Virus record (IMG/VR): IMGVR_UViG_3300020160_001966
Span: 52,360 to 116,359 of that record
Strand: one strand, 5' to 3'
Length of the DNA stretch: 64,000 nucleotides
From: a virus
This document shows, in pieces, positions 1 through 8,244 of the stretch (positions within the stretch are counted from its first letter, which is position 1; each line of letters opens with the position of its first letter). Under the pieces are notes generated by a model, which had not been told where the DNA came from, did no database searches, and was given only the letters and a program-made list of their open reading frames with translations. Made by a program: the position numbers and the translations under genes.

Positions 1-1
1 A

Positions 2-400
2 GAACATAATGTTCAAAAATACGATATAGGTATACATGTAAGATGTGGTGGAGAAATGGTTGAATGGAACGATTATGATTTTGGTAAAAAAATAATAGAA
101 ACGGAATTTAAAAAAAGATTGGAAGAAATAGCAAATTTTAAAAAAGAAATATTTTTATGCTCAGATTCCAAAAAAGTTTTAGATATGGTTGATAGTTATA
201 ATATAAAAAACATATACTTGAGTCCATATGAACCCAATCATATTGATAGAGGTTTCAATGTTACAGAAAATGACTATATTTCAACTTTTTATGATCTATT
301 GACTTTGGCTAATTGTCGATCAATATATGCGACTCTCGGAGAGTTTGCTAAAACATCTTCTAGAATTTACAACAATGAATTACAATATTTTTACAACTGA
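2..400 (+). CDS. Fucosyltransferase-like glycosyltransferase, 3' part
   Basis: The frame is open from the left edge, so the gene begins outside the window; the first ATG (56) is probably internal. Just before that ATG the frame reads IGIHVRCGGEM, which resembles the donor-binding HxRRGD region of the GT11/GT23/O-fucosyltransferase superfamily. Further on come FLCSDS (the T-D/S-D strand of these enzymes) and a C-terminal CRSIYATLGEFAKTSSRIY stretch like their last motif. It overlaps the next, related gene by 26 bp, so the two look like a tandem pair. Family assignment is from motifs only; the sugar and acceptor are unknown. Confidence 0.5.
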   Translation, partial: EHNVQKYDIGIHVRCGGEMVEWNDYDFGKKIIETEFKKRLEEIANFKKEIFLCSDSKKVLDMVDSYNIKNIYLSPYEPNHIDRGFNVTENDYISTFYDLLTLANCRSIYATLGEFAKTSSRIYNNELQYFYN

Positions 401-1295
401 AAAAGAACAATATCTAGTGGGTAATATCGAGTATGGTGGTTTTGGGGCCATGTATGCTAGAAGAAAACTCATAATGCAAATAGCTCAAGCCTTTAACAGA
501 ATACCCATCTTTAGATATTCTAAAGATTATGTATACGATGATCCATTTTTAGAATTTAATCCAAATATAAATGATTTAAAAAATAAAGGCATAAAAGAAA
601 TTAAAAAATTTGATTTCACTGATAATGATGAGGTAGCGGTTTTTTTCGATTTCGGTTCGTATTGGAATAGTGAAAACATGCATAAGTATCAATGCTGGAG
701 TCCTGATAAAGAAGATTATGTTCAATATTCTGGATATATGTACAATCTTTTAAAGTTAAAGGAAGAATATTCATTAAAGGTAGAAGAAAAGATAGATTTT
801 TTAAAACATAAGTATGATATAAAATCTTTCGATGATTATATAGCAATACATTTAAGAAGAGGCGATAAAATAACAGAAACTAATTACATTAACGATGTTA
901 CATTGTTTGATTATGTGGAAAATTTAAACATAGGGAATAAAATTTTTGTTACTAGCGATGAGTTGGATTATATATATGAAATTGAGCAAAAATATCCAAA
1001 TTTTGAATTTATTTACGATTCTGAAGAAAAAAGATATGGGAATAAAACTATTTCTAATGTTGATATGGTGGCTATGAATCCTTCATTAAAAGAACAAGAG
1101 ACTTTAACATTTGTAAAAAATGTGGAGATTTTAAAAAGATGTAAAGTTGTTATTGGACCTCATAGCGCACAAATGACTAAAATAGCAGGTTCTATGAATT
1201 CTTATTTAAAAAATAAAAAGACTTTGCTTCTTATAAATACAGAAAGCGATAAATGGGAATTAGAGACTATGGGTAGCTCTGAGCAAACTGCTTAA
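375..1295 (+). CDS. Fucosyltransferase-like glycosyltransferase
   Basis: 306 aa from the ATG at 375; an in-frame ATG at 327 would extend it 16 codons into the preceding gene. The middle carries IAIHLRRGDK, the classic GDP-fucose-binding motif of alpha-1,2/1,6- and O-fucosyltransferases, followed by IFVTSDELDYI and a C-terminal KVVIGPHSAQMTKIAGSM motif typical of the same superfamily. It lies behind a related gene and faces a GT2 gene convergently (29 bp overlap). A likely job is decoration of a surface glycan or a virion component; GDP-fucose as donor is inferred from the motif. Confidence 0.6.
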   Translation: MNYNIFTTEKEQYLVGNIEYGGFGAMYARRKLIMQIAQAFNRIPIFRYSKDYVYDDPFLEFNPNINDLKNKGIKEIKKFDFTDNDEVAVFFDFGSYWNSENMHKYQCWSPDKEDYVQYSGYMYNLLKLKEEYSLKVEEKIDFLKHKYDIKSFDDYIAIHLRRGDKITETNYINDVTLFDYVENLNIGNKIFVTSDELDYIYEIEQKYPNFEFIYDSEEKRYGNKTISNVDMVAMNPSLKEQETLTFVKNVEILKRCKVVIGPHSAQMTKIAGSMNSYLKNKKTLLLINTESDKWELETMGSSEQTA

Positions 1296-2073
1296 AAATA
1301 TTTTTCATAATAGTCTTGACTTGTTGTTCTGATGTATCTGGAACACAATTATTCCAAGCTGGTAAGACTCCATGTTTTTGTTTGAAATATTCAGCCCCCC
1401 TTTGAATATTATCAGACCAGTCTTTTCTAGGTCTAATTGTACTGCTATTTTCCGAACATTCTATTTCATCCAAATATTCACAACTATTGGCCAGATCAGG
1501 CCAATTCCAATAAGGTGTGGTATAGCCTTCCTTTGAAATTCTATAAGAATGCTCAACATGCTCAAACGCATTTACAAAATTTTCATCTATAGTTCCACAT
1601 TTATATAGAACTTCTCTACTATAATAACAGAACGCCCCAACACTGTGAGTATTTATAGACAATTTTATATCCCCATAATCCACTATATATCTAGGACAAG
1701 GTTTCCCCTTAGATACCCCATTTTTATTAGCTGGACCATGATATGCAAAACAAAAATGTTGTATACCAGTTATTTTTCTAGCACGAATATATTCGTTAAA
1801 AACATTCGGGTCTTTTACAATTATATCGTCTTCAATAATAAAAATATGGTCCGCTCCAGATTTAATAGCATTTTGAAATAAAATATTTTTACTTTTACCC
1901 ACTCCCAAATTTGTTTTATTTTTTATATAAAAATCATTTCTTTCAACCTCAACATCGATCTTACCATCATTAACAACTCCAATAAAATCAACATTATTAG
2001 ATTTTTTAACAGATTGATAACATTTTTTAAAAAAATCTGTTCTATCGCAAGTAACTATTCCAACAAATACCAT
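1267..2073 (-). CDS. Family 2-type (GT-A) glycosyltransferase
   Basis: 268 aa. It begins VFVGIVTCDRTDFFKKC, the usual GT2 N-terminal strand, and has IFIIEDDIIV near residue 100, where the acidic EDD matches the nucleotide-sugar/metal-binding DxD region. The C-terminal half has FEHVEHSYRI, like the EDxDL acceptor region. Together with the two fucosyltransferase-like genes it forms a glycan cassette. It has its own early-type promoter (TTGAAT, 16 bp, TAAGTT, 8 nt, ATG). Confidence 0.7.
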   Translation of the reverse strand: MVFVGIVTCDRTDFFKKCYQSVKKSNNVDFIGVVNDGKIDVEVERNDFYIKNKTNLGVGKSKNILFQNAIKSGADHIFIIEDDIIVKDPNVFNEYIRARKITGIQHFCFAYHGPANKNGVSKGKPCPRYIVDYGDIKLSINTHSVGAFCYYSREVLYKCGTIDENFVNAFEHVEHSYRISKEGYTTPYWNWPDLANSCEYLDEIECSENSSTIRPRKDWSDNIQRGAEYFKQKHGVLPAWNNCVPDTSEQQVKTIMKNIFKQFAQSYP

Positions 2074-2081
2074 ACTTGTTT

Positions 2082-2109
2082 AACTTATCTCCAAATATAA
2101 ATAATTCAA
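2082..2109 (-). promoter_or_regulatory. Early-type promoter of the GT2 gene
   Basis: On the minus strand: TTGAAT, 16-bp spacer, TAAGTT, then 8 nt to the ATG at 2073. It lies over the opposite-strand late box at 2096-2103, so early leftward and late rightward transcription share these bases. Confidence 0.55.
2096..2103 (+). promoter_or_regulatory. Late promoter TATAAATA
   Basis: Exact T4 late consensus TATAAATA, 6 nt before the ATG at 2110. With T4 geometry (box at about -13 to -6) transcription would start at or one base before the start codon. Confidence 0.65.
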
Positions 2110-2445
2110 ATGGCTGATGGAATTAATATTAGAATTTTACCAAGAACTGAAGTTTTAGATCCTCAAGATCTTTTTATTTTGGACAATAAATTTTTAGGAA
2201 CACAAACACTGGCTTTCAGTTCTGTGGTTCTTTCTGGTTCTCAAGTATCCTTTTATTCAGATTTTTTAAAATTATCATCTTATACCACAAGCACTTTACT
2301 TAGTGGAGGTATATCACCTTCTGGTAACATAATACCATCAAAAGAAGGTATTATATATTATTCGTCAAATACAAAAGATTTATTCGTTTCCGTTGGAAGA
2401 TATTCTGAAAAAGACTGGAAGAGAATATTAACAGTAAATTATTAA
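2110..2445 (+). CDS. Small fibre-like virion protein
   Basis: 111 aa, headed by a perfect late promoter. The opening ILPRTEVLDPQDLFILDN resembles the opening of the next gene (KDLPQVEEVIDGNYLLIEN), so the two share an N-terminal module. That module looks like the virion-attachment start of small T4-like fibre or structural proteins. The rest is Ser/Thr/Gly-rich beta-type sequence ending in DWKRILTVNY. A structural role is inferred from the late promoter and composition; no enzymatic motif is visible. Confidence 0.5.
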   Translation: MADGINIRILPRTEVLDPQDLFILDNKFLGTQTLAFSSVVLSGSQVSFYSDFLKLSSYTTSTLLSGGISPSGNIIPSKEGIIYYSSNTKDLFVSVGRYSEKDWKRILTVNY

Positions 2446-2447
2446 AT

Positions 2448-3017
2448 ATGGCATTATACAATACTAAAAGCGTTAAAGATTTACCACAAGTTGAAGAAGT
2501 TATAGATGGCAATTATCTTCTTATTGAAAATGATTTGGGTACCAATATTATAGATTTTAAAGATTTTGTAATAGGTCCAAATAATGCATCTTTTTATAAC
2601 ACTATAGTATCATTATGTTCTAGATCCATTTCAATGTCTGCCACAGTAGACACTAAGTTACAATCAACGAGTGCCAAAATAGTCGAGGAAAATAACACTA
2701 AGATAGATGCATTAACAGCAAATTATCCTAGATATTTTGTAGTTTATCCGAAGAATCAATTAACAGTGGTTCAAGGCTTGAGATATGGTCAAACCATATT
2801 TAATAGTGAATTGGCGAGCATTGTTCCAGCCGATGTTAATGTGATACCAACCAATACATATGCTGCAAACATGAATTGGGTATTATTGTTATCGAGCACA
2901 CAAAATCCAGGTAATCCTCCAAGCCCAACGCCTTACAGTTACACAATAACAATTTCCTCAACGACTACACTTTCTCAAAATGCGGAGTTCGATTTACGAG
3001 TTTTAACCTTTTATTAA
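2448..3017 (+). CDS. Fibre-like virion protein, partner of the preceding gene
   Basis: 189 aa, starting 3 bp after the preceding gene, so in the same late operon. The N-terminus repeats that gene's module (DLPQVEEVIDGNYLLIEN followed by IIDFKDFVIG, then a short helical region). The C-terminal part contains SSTQNPGNPPSPTPYSYT, a Pro-rich linker, and ends in a short beta-rich stretch. Probably a small tail-fibre or whisker-type protein; not assigned to a named family. Confidence 0.5.
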   Translation: MALYNTKSVKDLPQVEEVIDGNYLLIENDLGTNIIDFKDFVIGPNNASFYNTIVSLCSRSISMSATVDTKLQSTSAKIVEENNTKIDALTANYPRYFVVYPKNQLTVVQGLRYGQTIFNSELASIVPADVNVIPTNTYAANMNWVLLLSSTQNPGNPPSPTPYSYTITISSTTTLSQNAEFDLRVLTFY

Positions 3018-3020
3018 TTT

Positions 3021-3230
3021 TTATTTTAAATGAAAATGTAAGGCTTTTGTAATTTTTCTCAAAATATCTCTATCAGATACCTTCTCGGCCTTTAATCTAG
3101 TTACTTCCTTTTTAAACGCATTAACAAATTCAGAAGATAAATTAAAATTTCTAGGGTAAAACATCCTAGACTTTGTTAATATTGAACCGTAACTCTCTAA
3201 AACTGTATTGACTTTTTTATAAAACTTCAC
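3021..3230 (-). CDS. Small CTS-type protein (putative internal head protein)
   Basis: 69 aa from a GTG at 3230, a start fixed by a TATAAATA box exactly 5 nt upstream. The N-terminus MKFYKKVNTVLE resembles the T4 capsid-targeting sequence, with predicted prohead-protease cleavage after E12. The mature part is short, basic and helical (FKKEVTRLKAEKVSDRDILR). No known domain. It is convergent with the virion gene on the plus strand. Confidence 0.55.
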   Translation of the reverse strand: MKFYKKVNTVLESYGSILTKSRMFYPRNFNLSSEFVNAFKKEVTRLKAEKVSDRDILRKITKALHFHLK

Positions 3231-3235
3231 ATTAT

Positions 3236-3243
3236 TATTTATA
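3236..3243 (-). promoter_or_regulatory. Late promoter TATAAATA
   Basis: Exact TATAAATA on the minus strand, 5 nt before the GTG at 3230; it decides the GTG start. Confidence 0.65.
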
Positions 3244-3946
3244 TCTTAATAATAGGAGTTTTCTCATCGTTCAAAGCTTCTTTTTGTTCATACAAAAGCT
3301 TTTGCATTTCTGCCAATTCGTTAATATCTAAAAGAGATTGATCCTCACCATACATATTACCATCATCTGTAACATACATGGCTATTTGAGCAATTCTTTC
3401 ATGCGGTTGACCATATATGTCGATAATAGCTGGTGCATTATCTTTTTCAAAGAAAGGTAGTTCTTCAGCACCTTTTTTATACTTCTTTAAGATTGCTTTA
3501 AATAAATTATCAATTTCTTCAACGTATTTAGGATCAACTTCTCTTACACCATTCTTTTCAATAGGAGGCATTAAATCTCTAGTACATATGAAAATGACAT
3601 CGAAATGCGCCATCGATTTCCTAACTTTAAATAAAGAATTTTCTATAAATTTATCGTTAAAACCTTTAACTCCATTACCATAACACCACATGGAATATAT
3701 TAAATTATCTAAAGGACATCTATCAAAAACAACATTTTGATGCAATGTGTAGGGTTCAGCTTCAGCGCATAAGATGTCTAAAATTTCTTCCTGCAATTTT
3801 GGAGTAGTATTTTTAGAATGATTTTTCTTTTTAATCAATTTCCTATAATTACTATTAATTAGTTGATATTTAGGCCATTTTTGCAAAAAATGTTGAATTA
3901 TTGTACTTTTACCAGTACATGCGGCTCCACTAAATGCAATTCTCAT
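3239..3946 (-). CDS. P-loop kinase (NadR/AAA_28-like)
   Basis: 235 aa. Walker A is at the very N-terminus (GAACTGKST, residues 7-15). Near residue 93 FDRCPLDNLIY gives the DR(C/S)xxD signature of NadR/thymidylate-kinase-like nucleoside or nicotinamide-riboside kinases, and IFICTRDL is a core strand. It most likely phosphorylates a small molecule or nucleoside in nucleotide metabolism; the substrate is not determinable here. It has an own early-type promoter with the start codon 6 nt after the -10 box, unlike the late genes around it. Confidence 0.6.
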   Translation of the reverse strand: MRIAFSGAACTGKSTIIQHFLQKWPKYQLINSNYRKLIKKKNHSKNTTPKLQEEILDILCAEAEPYTLHQNVVFDRCPLDNLIYSMWCYGNGVKGFNDKFIENSLFKVRKSMAHFDVIFICTRDLMPPIEKNGVREVDPKYVEEIDNLFKAILKKYKKGAEELPFFEKDNAPAIIDIYGQPHERIAQIAMYVTDDGNMYGEDQSLLDINELAEMQKLLYEQKEALNDEKTPIIKI

Positions 3947-3952
3947 AATGAT

Positions 3953-3980
3953 ATATTATCTCAAAAATTACAATATTCAA
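3953..3980 (-). promoter_or_regulatory. Early-type promoter of the P-loop kinase gene
   Basis: TTGAAT, 16 bp, TAATAT, then 6 nt to the ATG at 3946 (minus strand). This is ideal sigma70-type geometry, with the ATG predicted at +1. Confidence 0.65.
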
Positions 3981-4000
3981 CTAAAATATATTACCAAACA

Positions 4001-5236
4001 TTATCTAGATTGTATTCTAGCAGGAGGTCTATCTGCTGTAGGAGATTGTTGTTGTCTAACAGAAGGTCTATTAGTTGTTTGAGACTCTTGGCTGTTCTTC
4101 TCATCTTCCTTTTTACCACCTGAGAAAAAGTTTTTAATCGATGTGCCAACATCTCCAGCAAAATTGGAAGCAGAACCAGCGGCACCGCTCATTCCAGATT
4201 GTGGTCTAAAATCTTTACCTTCTCTTCTAACCTGAACATATTCTGGTTTATTATACTCACCTCTACCTTTTTTTGGATTTCTGATATATAATTGAGTTTT
4301 TGGATTATTAACATCTTCCTGTGTTGCTGGTCTATATTTCCCACCACCCATATCAACATATGATGGAAGAGTGTCTTTTCCAAATTTGATAGGCGTTGGT
4401 ACTTGATATTTTGGGGTCTGATCCGATGTTGTGGGTGTCGTTGAAGATCCTTGAACATTTCTTCCTAAAGTAGCTGCATTTTTATAATCAGATGAAGCAT
4501 ATGCCTTGTTTATGATGGGTTGAAACTTTTTAACATCATCTGGATTGTTTATATCGAATCTTTTACCGTTATTATCGTAAAATTGTTTTAAAGCAGATTT
4601 TAATACTTCATTTTTACCTTTATCTAATGAACTTGCTGAATCATATTCACCACCCATGTATTTTTTAAACACATTTTTAAGTCTTTCATCAGCGGCTAAT
4701 TCAGCTTCACTTCCAGTAGCTTGTGTCGTTTTTTCCGCTTCTGAAGATACTTCATTTCCAGCAGTTTCTTGTGACGGCGCGGCATCTACTCCACCATCTG
4801 GTACACTCACAGGTTCAATTTCTTCTATAGATGCATCTTTGCCAGCAGTGGGAGTTTCACTTTCAACTTCTTCTGGAGTATCACCAGAGTTTATTATCTC
4901 TATTACAACTGGTTGAAAATCTGAATTATAAACACTTGGAAATACAGTTACTAAATTGTTTTGAAATTCTCTAAAAGCATTTGTGGCTTTTTGATCATTG
5001 GAATTTAGATAAGCTTTACCAGCATCTGTATTTGCAGCATCTTTATATCCATTTAAAAATTCCAAAGCTTTTTCATACATGCTAACGCCGCCAGGTGTTT
5101 CGACTTTAGGATTATTTAAAAATTCCTTTTTTTGTTCTTCGGATAAATTTGAAAAATAATTGTTAAATTTAATTATTTTAGAAATTACATCTTCCATGTT
5201 ATTTTCATTCTGTTCTCTCAATATTTTATATTTCAT
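4001..5236 (-). CDS. CTS-type low-complexity internal head protein
   Basis: 411 aa from the ATG at 5236, 7 bp after the upstream gene in the same operon. An upstream open extension (to 5476) is antisense-like Pro/His/Leu sequence over the neighbour's Pro-Lys tail and is rejected. It starts MKYKILREQNEN, with a gp21-type LxE site after E8. The middle is acidic and Thr/Ser/Glu-rich, the C-terminus Gly-, Gln- and Arg-rich (RPSVRQQQSP). No enzyme domain is seen. An internal head or scaffold-associated protein is the best guess. Confidence 0.5.
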   Translation of the reverse strand: MKYKILREQNENNMEDVISKIIKFNNYFSNLSEEQKKEFLNNPKVETPGGVSMYEKALEFLNGYKDAANTDAGKAYLNSNDQKATNAFREFQNNLVTVFPSVYNSDFQPVVIEIINSGDTPEEVESETPTAGKDASIEEIEPVSVPDGGVDAAPSQETAGNEVSSEAEKTTQATGSEAELAADERLKNVFKKYMGGEYDSASSLDKGKNEVLKSALKQFYDNNGKRFDINNPDDVKKFQPIINKAYASSDYKNAATLGRNVQGSSTTPTTSDQTPKYQVPTPIKFGKDTLPSYVDMGGGKYRPATQEDVNNPKTQLYIRNPKKGRGEYNKPEYVQVRREGKDFRPQSGMSGAAGSASNFAGDVGTSIKNFFSGGKKEDEKNSQESQTTNRPSVRQQQSPTADRPPARIQSR

Positions 5237-5243
5237 AATACTA

Positions 5244-6041
5244 TTAAAAAGTGGGTTCTGGCAAGTTTGCACTTGAAGATGATCTTTTAGGTTTAGGTGA
5301 TGGTTTAGGGGATGGGGAAGGCGATGCTTTAGGAGTTGCTTTTGAAGATGGTGAGGGGGTTGGTTTTGGTGATGGTTTACCATTCTCGGAATCTTGAGGT
5401 TGATTTTCATCAGATGATGTAGACATCGCAACATTCGCACCAACATGTGCCAATAATGTTCTAGCACCAATAGCACCTAAAACTGCAACTAAAATTTCTT
5501 GCATATTTTTTGGTGAAGATTTAAATATTGTTTTAAAACCATTTATAAATTCTGGTTTTGAAAAAATAATATTTAGTATTTTTTGAATAATAGCCATTAT
5601 ACCTTTAAAAACATAAGCATTTTTGGATGCAGCACTTATAGCAGAACCGCCTTTCCAAGCCACTTTCAAAACCTTTAATCTACCAATCATTGGTATTGAG
5701 AAGAATATACTCAATAAAAGTTCAAATTTATTTTCATCTGAAGGATCGGATTGGTATTTTTTTAAATTTTTTTCAACATCTGGCCAACTGGTAATGCCTG
5801 TTGGATCAAGACATGATAAAAATTCCCCAATTGGATGTTCGAGTATTCCTTGCAAATCGATCAATCCATCAGTGCTTCTTTTTATGGATTCCATAAAATC
5901 TGAAGTTAAACTATATTTTCCAGAAAAATATCCTGCTATCGGTGCTGCTATAGCGGCTAACAACGCTAACGGCACTGCTTCATTTATAAGTTGTACATTA
6001 TTTTTATAATTTTCAAAAATTAACTCGCAGTCTTTATTCAT
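5244..6041 (-). CDS. CTS-type protein with hydrophobic core and Pro-Lys tail
   Basis: 265 aa. The leader MNKDCELIFE is nearly identical to that of the gene at 11164 (MNKDCYLIFE), with possible cleavage after E10 (IFE) or E21 (INE). Residues 22-37 are a hydrophobic Ala/Pro/Leu stretch, and further hydrophobic helices follow near 110-120 and 140-165. The C-terminal ~55 residues are a Pro/Ser/Lys repeat (SPSPKPSPKPK). Packaging in the head with membrane contact after injection is possible but inferred. An AATAAATA box lies 8 nt before the ATG. Confidence 0.5.
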   Translation of the reverse strand: MNKDCELIFENYKNNVQLINEAVPLALLAAIAAPIAGYFSGKYSLTSDFMESIKRSTDGLIDLQGILEHPIGEFLSCLDPTGITSWPDVEKNLKKYQSDPSDENKFELLLSIFFSIPMIGRLKVLKVAWKGGSAISAASKNAYVFKGIMAIIQKILNIIFSKPEFINGFKTIFKSSPKNMQEILVAVLGAIGARTLLAHVGANVAMSTSSDENQPQDSENGKPSPKPTPSPSSKATPKASPSPSPKPSPKPKRSSSSANLPEPTF

Positions 6042-6049
6042 AATATCTT

Positions 6050-6057
6050 TATTTATT
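6050..6057 (-). promoter_or_regulatory. Probable late promoter AATAAATA
   Basis: AATAAATA on the minus strand, 8 nt before the ATG at 6041; slightly longer spacing than the strict set. Confidence 0.4.
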
Positions 6058-6114
6058 TAGTTTTTTTTTATTTATGATATCAATTTAAGGTTTGAGTTTA
6101 TAATACAAATATTT

Positions 6115-6708
6115 TTAATTATATACAAGAGCAGGATTCCTCCAGACACTACCATCCCACCATTCAAAACCTTGAAGATTCTTTTTATAGGACAAAAAAT
6201 GTACATAGTATTGAGATATGTATAAATACTCGTAACCTTCTTTGAATAATTTGTCTATCATAAAATAATAAGATAGAGTTCCATAAGAATGTTTTTTACT
6301 CGACTCATCCCAAACCATCATTGGAAAGTAAGGTATATTATCTCTAAAATATAAAAGTCCGCAAAAACAATCATCGAAAAAGAATTTGAAAGTATTGGGG
6401 TCTTCTAGAAGAATAGGTAAAGTTATACTACAGTATTTTTCTTTATTCGCCATTTGAGCGATTTCCAGTACATCTTTATCATATGTTATATTAATTTTTG
6501 AAAGTCTTTTCTGTCTTTTTTTAGATATGGGTTTTAATTTCAACCTCGAAGATCTAACTTGATACCAAGAATCGCTTTTAGGAAATTCAGGCAACCACCC
6601 GTTCTCAAACATATATTCGGATGTTTCATGCTCTTGTTTTGCTGTAACAGTCAAATAATTGTGTCCATCGGTATACAAGCCGTCATTGTGATCAAAAAAA
6701 ATTTTCAT
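6115..6708 (-). CDS. Aminoacyl-tRNA-protein transferase-like (ATE/Bpt, GNAT fold) protein
   Basis: 197 aa. Features recall arginyl/leucyl-tRNA-protein transferases: an N-terminal ENGWLPEF...WYQVRSSRLKL block (ATE: E-x-G-W...CRSxR), a basic SKKRQKRLSK stretch, and a C-terminal YGTLSYYFMIDKLFKEGYEY(L)YIS block followed by LSYKKNLQGFEWWDG, matching the 'SLGt..i..A...g..YlYlGY...Y K..f.P...W' end of ATE. It overlaps the methyltransferase gene by 17 bp, so the two are co-expressed. N-terminal tagging of host proteins for degradation would be a plausible role; the family call is by motif memory only. Confidence 0.45.
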   Translation of the reverse strand: MKIFFDHNDGLYTDGHNYLTVTAKQEHETSEYMFENGWLPEFPKSDSWYQVRSSRLKLKPISKKRQKRLSKINITYDKDVLEIAQMANKEKYCSITLPILLEDPNTFKFFFDDCFCGLLYFRDNIPYFPMMVWDESSKKHSYGTLSYYFMIDKLFKEGYEYLYISQYYVHFLSYKKNLQGFEWWDGSVWRNPALVYN

Positions 6709-7453
6709 TTGTTTTTTTAAATTTTAATTCAAAAGGCTCCACATAAGGATAACCATCTTCTATATAAAGTTTGTTGTAATTTAAAATTTCATCAGTATGG
6801 TACTTTATACTTCTTTCGCCAAATGAAAAATTGACTTCTGGTAAGTGATTAACGCTTAAACATTCAAAACCATATTTTTCAGCTATTTTTATCACATTAG
6901 ATACAGTTTGGGGATAGTACTTGAAAAAATTTTCATAATATTTCCTATTTTGTGTTTTTTCAAAAGTATCAGAAACATCAAACGTTTCTTTTAGAAATAA
7001 AATTCCTCCGTCTGCAAGAACTATATTACAATTTTTTAAAGTATTTTCTATTTTGGAGTGAAATAAACTCTCTAAAAAAACACAATGGGTCATGTCTTTT
7101 CCAGTATAATTTTCCATGTCTTCGACTTTAAATACGCAATTTGGAAAATTTGTTCTGGCTTGTTTTACACATTCTTCACTATTAGAAATGCCTTCAGCGT
7201 AACATATTTTACTTAATTTATCAACCATATAACCTGTACCACATCCCATATCAACTACCCTAGAATTTTTGTCGATACCGCTTTGCTTGATAATATGATC
7301 CATGAATTCTTTTTCATCTTTACCCACTGCAAAATTGCAATAAAAGGGAACCTCTAATGGATGACTAAGCAATCCAATTTGAGCGTTGTAAAATTCTCTA
7401 GCGTCTTTCCAAGGAACTTCTATTGTTATATAATTCTCACCAATTTCGGTCAT
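6692..7453 (-). CDS. Class I SAM-dependent methyltransferase
   Basis: 253 aa. Motif I is VVDMGCGTGYMVDKL near residue 68, followed by AEGISNSEECVKQAR (motif II area) and VFKVEDMENY, the usual adenosine-contacting loop. The C-terminal half has GGILFLKETF (post-motif strand). The target is not evident and could be a small molecule or a glycan. It is transcribed with the ATE-like gene from a clear early-type promoter. Confidence 0.75.
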   Translation of the reverse strand: MTEIGENYITIEVPWKDAREFYNAQIGLLSHPLEVPFYCNFAVGKDEKEFMDHIIKQSGIDKNSRVVDMGCGTGYMVDKLSKICYAEGISNSEECVKQARTNFPNCVFKVEDMENYTGKDMTHCVFLESLFHSKIENTLKNCNIVLADGGILFLKETFDVSDTFEKTQNRKYYENFFKYYPQTVSNVIKIAEKYGFECLSVNHLPEVNFSFGERSIKYHTDEILNYNKLYIEDGYPYVEPFELKFKKTNENFF

Positions 7454-7459
7454 ATGTAT

Positions 7460-7487
7460 TATATACTAATAATAAATAAAATTACAA
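7460..7487 (-). promoter_or_regulatory. Early-type promoter of the methyltransferase operon
   Basis: TTGTAA, 16 bp, TATATA, 6 nt, ATG at 7453 (minus strand). Confidence 0.55.
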
Positions 7488-7491
7488 AATA

Positions 7492-8238
7492 TTATTTATT
7501 AATAAAATTTTGTAATTTCTTACCACTCTCAGAATTTGATATAGCACCCCATGCTTGAGATAATGTTCCTTGTAAAGCTTTTTGCATTGCAGATGTTGAA
7601 AAATCCATAACAGCGTTTCCAGCATTTTGTAAAGTATCTTTCCAAGAATTATTTTCTGGTGGCGTGGTATTACCATCTTTATCAACATTTTCTTCTTTAT
7701 CATCTGGAATTGTATTATTCTGTTCTATTCCAACCTTAGAAGATCTTGCAACTCCAAGATGAACGTGATCATAATGATTACCACCAACATTTGATAACCA
7801 AATAATCTGGATTCTAAAACCATCTGGTGTATAATATTTGAAATCTCTACCCTCATAAGGTTTCCAAGAAGTAACATTTGCTCCACAATTTCTAGCAACA
7901 GCTATTGCAAATTGCGTTCCAGCCTCAACGTTTCCATTAAATGTCGTATTCAAACCAAAATCTGCTGCATATGCTGTCGTATTTCCAACATAATGATCTG
8001 ACATATACCCCGATTTCGTATTTTTTGTCCCCCTTTTTAAAGAATATGCTTTCCAATTACCCATGGGTAAAAGCGATATAAGTTTTGGCATGGAACCTCC
8101 CCAATCCCCATTTGAACCTCCAGCACTAGGTTGACCAGATGCATTTGCAACACCCACCAATGACCCTAAAGGGTTTTTATATGCCTCAAGAATAATATTA
8201 TATTGTTTTAATATATTATGTGTGTCGGAATTAAACAT
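7492..8238 (-). CDS. CTS-type protein with M15-like peptidoglycan peptidase domain
   Basis: 248 aa. Residues 1-18 form a CTS-like leader ending NIILE (cleavage after E18). The central domain has SDHYVGNTTAYAADFGL (H-x(n)-D metal-site pattern of D-Ala-D-Ala/L-Ala-D-Glu peptidases, M15 type) and later GNHYDHVHLGVAR (H-x-x-H-x-H). The last ~45 residues (DFSTSAMQKAL...GAI) resemble the tail of the co-operonic 3D-domain gene, so the two share a C-terminal module. A late-class, head-packaged murein peptidase is predicted; it might act during DNA entry or at lysis. It starts 6 bp after the upstream gene. Confidence 0.55.
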   Translation of the reverse strand: MFNSDTHNILKQYNIILEAYKNPLGSLVGVANASGQPSAGGSNGDWGGSMPKLISLLPMGNWKAYSLKRGTKNTKSGYMSDHYVGNTTAYAADFGLNTTFNGNVEAGTQFAIAVARNCGANVTSWKPYEGRDFKYYTPDGFRIQIIWLSNVGGNHYDHVHLGVARSSKVGIEQNNTIPDDKEENVDKDGNTTPPENNSWKDTLQNAGNAVMDFSTSAMQKALQGTLSQAWGAISNSESGKKLQNFINK

Positions 8239-8244
8239 ATTCGA

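Noticed and set aside
1645-1881. Plus-strand frame opposite the GT2 gene
   Set aside because: Antisense shadow of a conserved gene, composition typical of non-coding complement.
4656-4916. Plus-strand Ser/Ala/Thr-rich frame
   Set aside because: Complement of the acidic low-complexity part of the 4001 gene; no start signals.
5237-5476. N-terminal extension of the 4001 frame rich in Leu/His/Pro
   Set aside because: It lies over the Pro-Lys tail of the 5244 gene in another frame; the real start is the ATG at 5236 with a CTS-like leader, 7 bp after that gene.
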